Of a DNA stretch of 64,000 nucleotides, positions 62,072 through 64,000 are shown in pieces (within the stretch, counting starts at the first letter, position 1; each line of letters starts with the position of its first letter). Source of the DNA: Populus alba (Eukaryota; Streptophyta; Magnoliopsida; Malpighiales; Salicaceae); assembly GCF_005239225.2 (NCBI RefSeq), contig NC_133299.1, positions 1,802,967 to 1,866,966 of the forward strand, read 5' to 3'. Position numbers and translations under genes: made by a program. Below the pieces are notes generated by a model. The model did not search any database and was not told the DNA's origin. It worked only from the letters and a program-made list of their open reading frames with translations.

Positions 62072-64000
62072 TCAGCAGAAAAACATAGAGCTGCGGACAT
62101 TGTGGTGTAGCTCAGGAAGCTCAGGCACAGGTGCTTGCCCAGCAGAAGTCAGACCTCCATGGCTCGAAGATGTCTCTGACATATCATCAAACTTCAAGAA
62201 TTGTGAAATCTGAGTTGCTGCCAAGTGCGCGTACCGGACTGGAGCAACTGCAAGGGGATTATAGCAATAAAAATAGCTCAACAGGTGCGGATAAGAGGAA
62301 TTTGGTGCAGAACATGAAATCAATAAAAGCTAGTAACATCATTCCCTTATCAGCTTCAGATAGGAAAAGCAACGTGTAAAAATATAAAAAGTAGCAGCAA
62401 AAGTAAATAATAATGGCCAGTTTCGAGCATTTCAATTCCTAATTTCGAAGTAGGGATGCATAAGCATAACAGAACAGGGATCTGTTCGTTACCTAGGGAT
62501 ATTGCTGTTGTGCTTCTTTGGTACCTGCAAAGTTTTTTAACAGATTACCATAAATGTGCTTCAAAATACCATTTTAAATAACAAAGCAACCCAATATGAA
62601 CTTACACATAAGACAAAGAGTGAATCAACTCCTGTAGATCATCAGCTGAAAAGCCAATCTCATCTAAAAGAACATGATAATGTGTTGGCCTAGTTGTTCC
62701 CTAAAACATCAAAATGGTAAGAAAATTAGATCATTACACTAAAACCAATGCGCCCCCCCCCCCCCCCCAACTCAATCAAGTAATCAGCCATTTATGTTTT
62801 GTCCATTCAGACATGCAATCTCCAACATCAAGAAAGAAATGATGTCCTCAACAAACTACATCAAGTATAAACAGAAAATAAAGTCAGTTCAATGATAAAA
62901 AGTTAAAAACAACTCACTATCATCCCTGCATGGGCACACATGTAGAAATCATAGCTTTGTGGGTGACAAACAGCATTATCAATAACAGTTCCTGCATATT
63001 GGGAAAAAGATTATATAAATATCACCAAAATTAATTAAACTTGCTTGTTCGATTAGAATTTGGGAATGCCAACCAGGAGGAACATTGTCCGGAGATCCAT
63101 CTTGGAAGAATTTAGTGTGGTGATTTTTCTGTGCAACAATTACAGTGAACTTGGGTGACCAGCTTTCATCAAGGAACTTGCAGGCCTGACGAACACAAAG
63201 AGGAAAGTTACTTAGAAGAAAGTGTATTTATGTTCTGGTTACAAATAAGTAATAACCTTTTATCATTTGATAGTATTTTAATAGCAAGAAACCTCAATGA
63301 TTTGATCCAGCTCGATGTTGAGGACTTGATTGAACTGCGACTCACTAACTCCATCCCTTTTTTTAACATTGAAAAAAAAATGAGCATGAATTTGTGGGCT
63401 TTCAGTGATGGAAAAAGATTTATGAGACAAGCTTATAGCTAAAGCATAAATTTAGTGCAGCTTAGTAACTTTCTTTCAAAATTGGAAGAAAAGGAAAAGG
63501 TTATAATTGACAAGAATGCCAAAACATTTCAAATGCCTTGTCATATAAAGCAGAGACTTCACATACTCAATGCTTTCAGAAAACAAGTAACGGATGTCTT
63601 TTGCCTCGTTACTTTCATTGTAACAAGGCCCTCTTGCTTGCAACATCCATTAAGACCAAAAATAGCAAAATGCAGGTGTGACAGAATACAGAAGAAAGAT
63701 AAATAACCAACAGTGCAAGGACCAAGAAAGTCAGTTCGAAGAAAAGGAAACTGACCTGAATATGATTATCTGAGCTGGCTTTGTTTGGCCAGAACTCTTA
63801 TAGTAGTCTAACAGCAATTCCCTGAAATTGAAAGGATTTCAAATATCTATTTATACAAAGGGGCATTCAGGTACAGAAAAAAGACCAGGTCCAACAATGT
63901 AGTATAGGAAAACATTTTTTAAATTATAATTGGCATATATTGCTCACCTAACAATCCCACAATCATCTTTCTTATCTGCTGTTAGCTTAAAAAGAGAATC
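62072..64000 (-). CDS. AGO4-clade Argonaute, C-terminal part (runs off the window)
   Basis: Exons (minus): 64000-63948 (continues outside), 63821-63756, 63356-63293, 63185-63074, 62991-62918, 62700-62606, 62524-62493, 62247-62072. Phases agree and give the last 223 residues of a PIWI domain. Signatures are [14 protein letters not shown] with a catalytic Asp (split over two exons), [31 protein letters not shown] with the catalytic His, [14 protein letters not shown], and the end [15 protein letters not shown] is an AGO4/6/9/16-clade tail feature. These proteins bind 24-nt siRNAs in the nucleus and guide RNA-directed DNA methylation. [11 protein letters not shown] has Arg where I recall Cys, a possible substitution. 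The exact AGO number cannot be set from this part. Confidence 0.92.
62753..62768. repeat. poly-C run in an Argonaute intron
   Basis: Sixteen C in a row within the intron between exons 62991-62918 and 62700-62606. It could be a length-variable site or an assembly weak point. Confidence 0.9.

Overview
The window is nuclear DNA of a dicot plant. It has AT-rich intergenic space, multi-exon genes with GT-AG introns, plant-specific families (tau-class glutathione transferase, ABI5/AREB-type bZIP, AGO4-clade Argonaute, NBS-LRR remnants), telo-boxes in promoters and a Ty3/gypsy Tat/Ogre-like retrotransposon. Protein wording and the AT-rich dispersed repeats suggest a woody rosid, most likely Salicaceae (Populus/Salix). 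The species call is inference only.

Layout. 0.9-4.6 kb (minus): mitochondrial DEAD-box RNA helicase of the RH9/RH53 (PMH) type. 4.6-8.4 kb: repeat-rich intergenic DNA. 8.4-9.2 kb (plus): tau-class glutathione S-transferase. 9.7-19.2 kb: a cinnamyl-alcohol-dehydrogenase (CAD1-type) cluster made of a decayed relic, a six-exon gene with a nonsense codon beside a splice-donor-like site, and a tandem duplication of its last two exons plus about 3 kb of flank; the second unit carries a probable solo LTR. 20.5-25.3 kb (plus): PQ-loop membrane protein with a probable untranslated first exon. 27.7-40.6 kb (plus): RsgA-type circularly permuted GTPase whose third intron holds a complete 10.5-kb LTR retrotransposon ending 16 bases before the 3' splice site. 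41.8-43.4 kb (minus): HINT/HIT protein. 44.0-45.8 kb: NBS-LRR relic and an orphan last exon of a peroxisomal short-chain dehydrogenase. 48.7-50.2 kb (plus): intronless UBA2-type RNA-binding protein. 57.0-58.8 kb (plus): AREB3/ABI5-like bZIP factor. 60.3-60.8 kb (minus): AGO4-type N-terminal pseudogene. 62.1-64.0 kb (minus): C-terminal part of an AGO4-clade Argonaute running off the window.

The genes do not form one pathway; plant genes are normally transcribed singly. What links them is local genome dynamics: tandem duplication followed by decay (CAD, Argonaute), gene relics (NBS-LRR, SDR), and retroelement insertion (the RsgA intron and the CAD duplicate). The most distinctive feature is the non-autonomous Tat/Ogre-like element. 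It has only a broken gag, and its 3' region is built from arrays of short hairpins whose stems vary in a complementary way around a constant loop. I found no CRISPR array, rRNA, intact tRNA or bacterial-type system. Splice sites were placed by eye from GT/AG, reading phase and family alignment recalled from memory.
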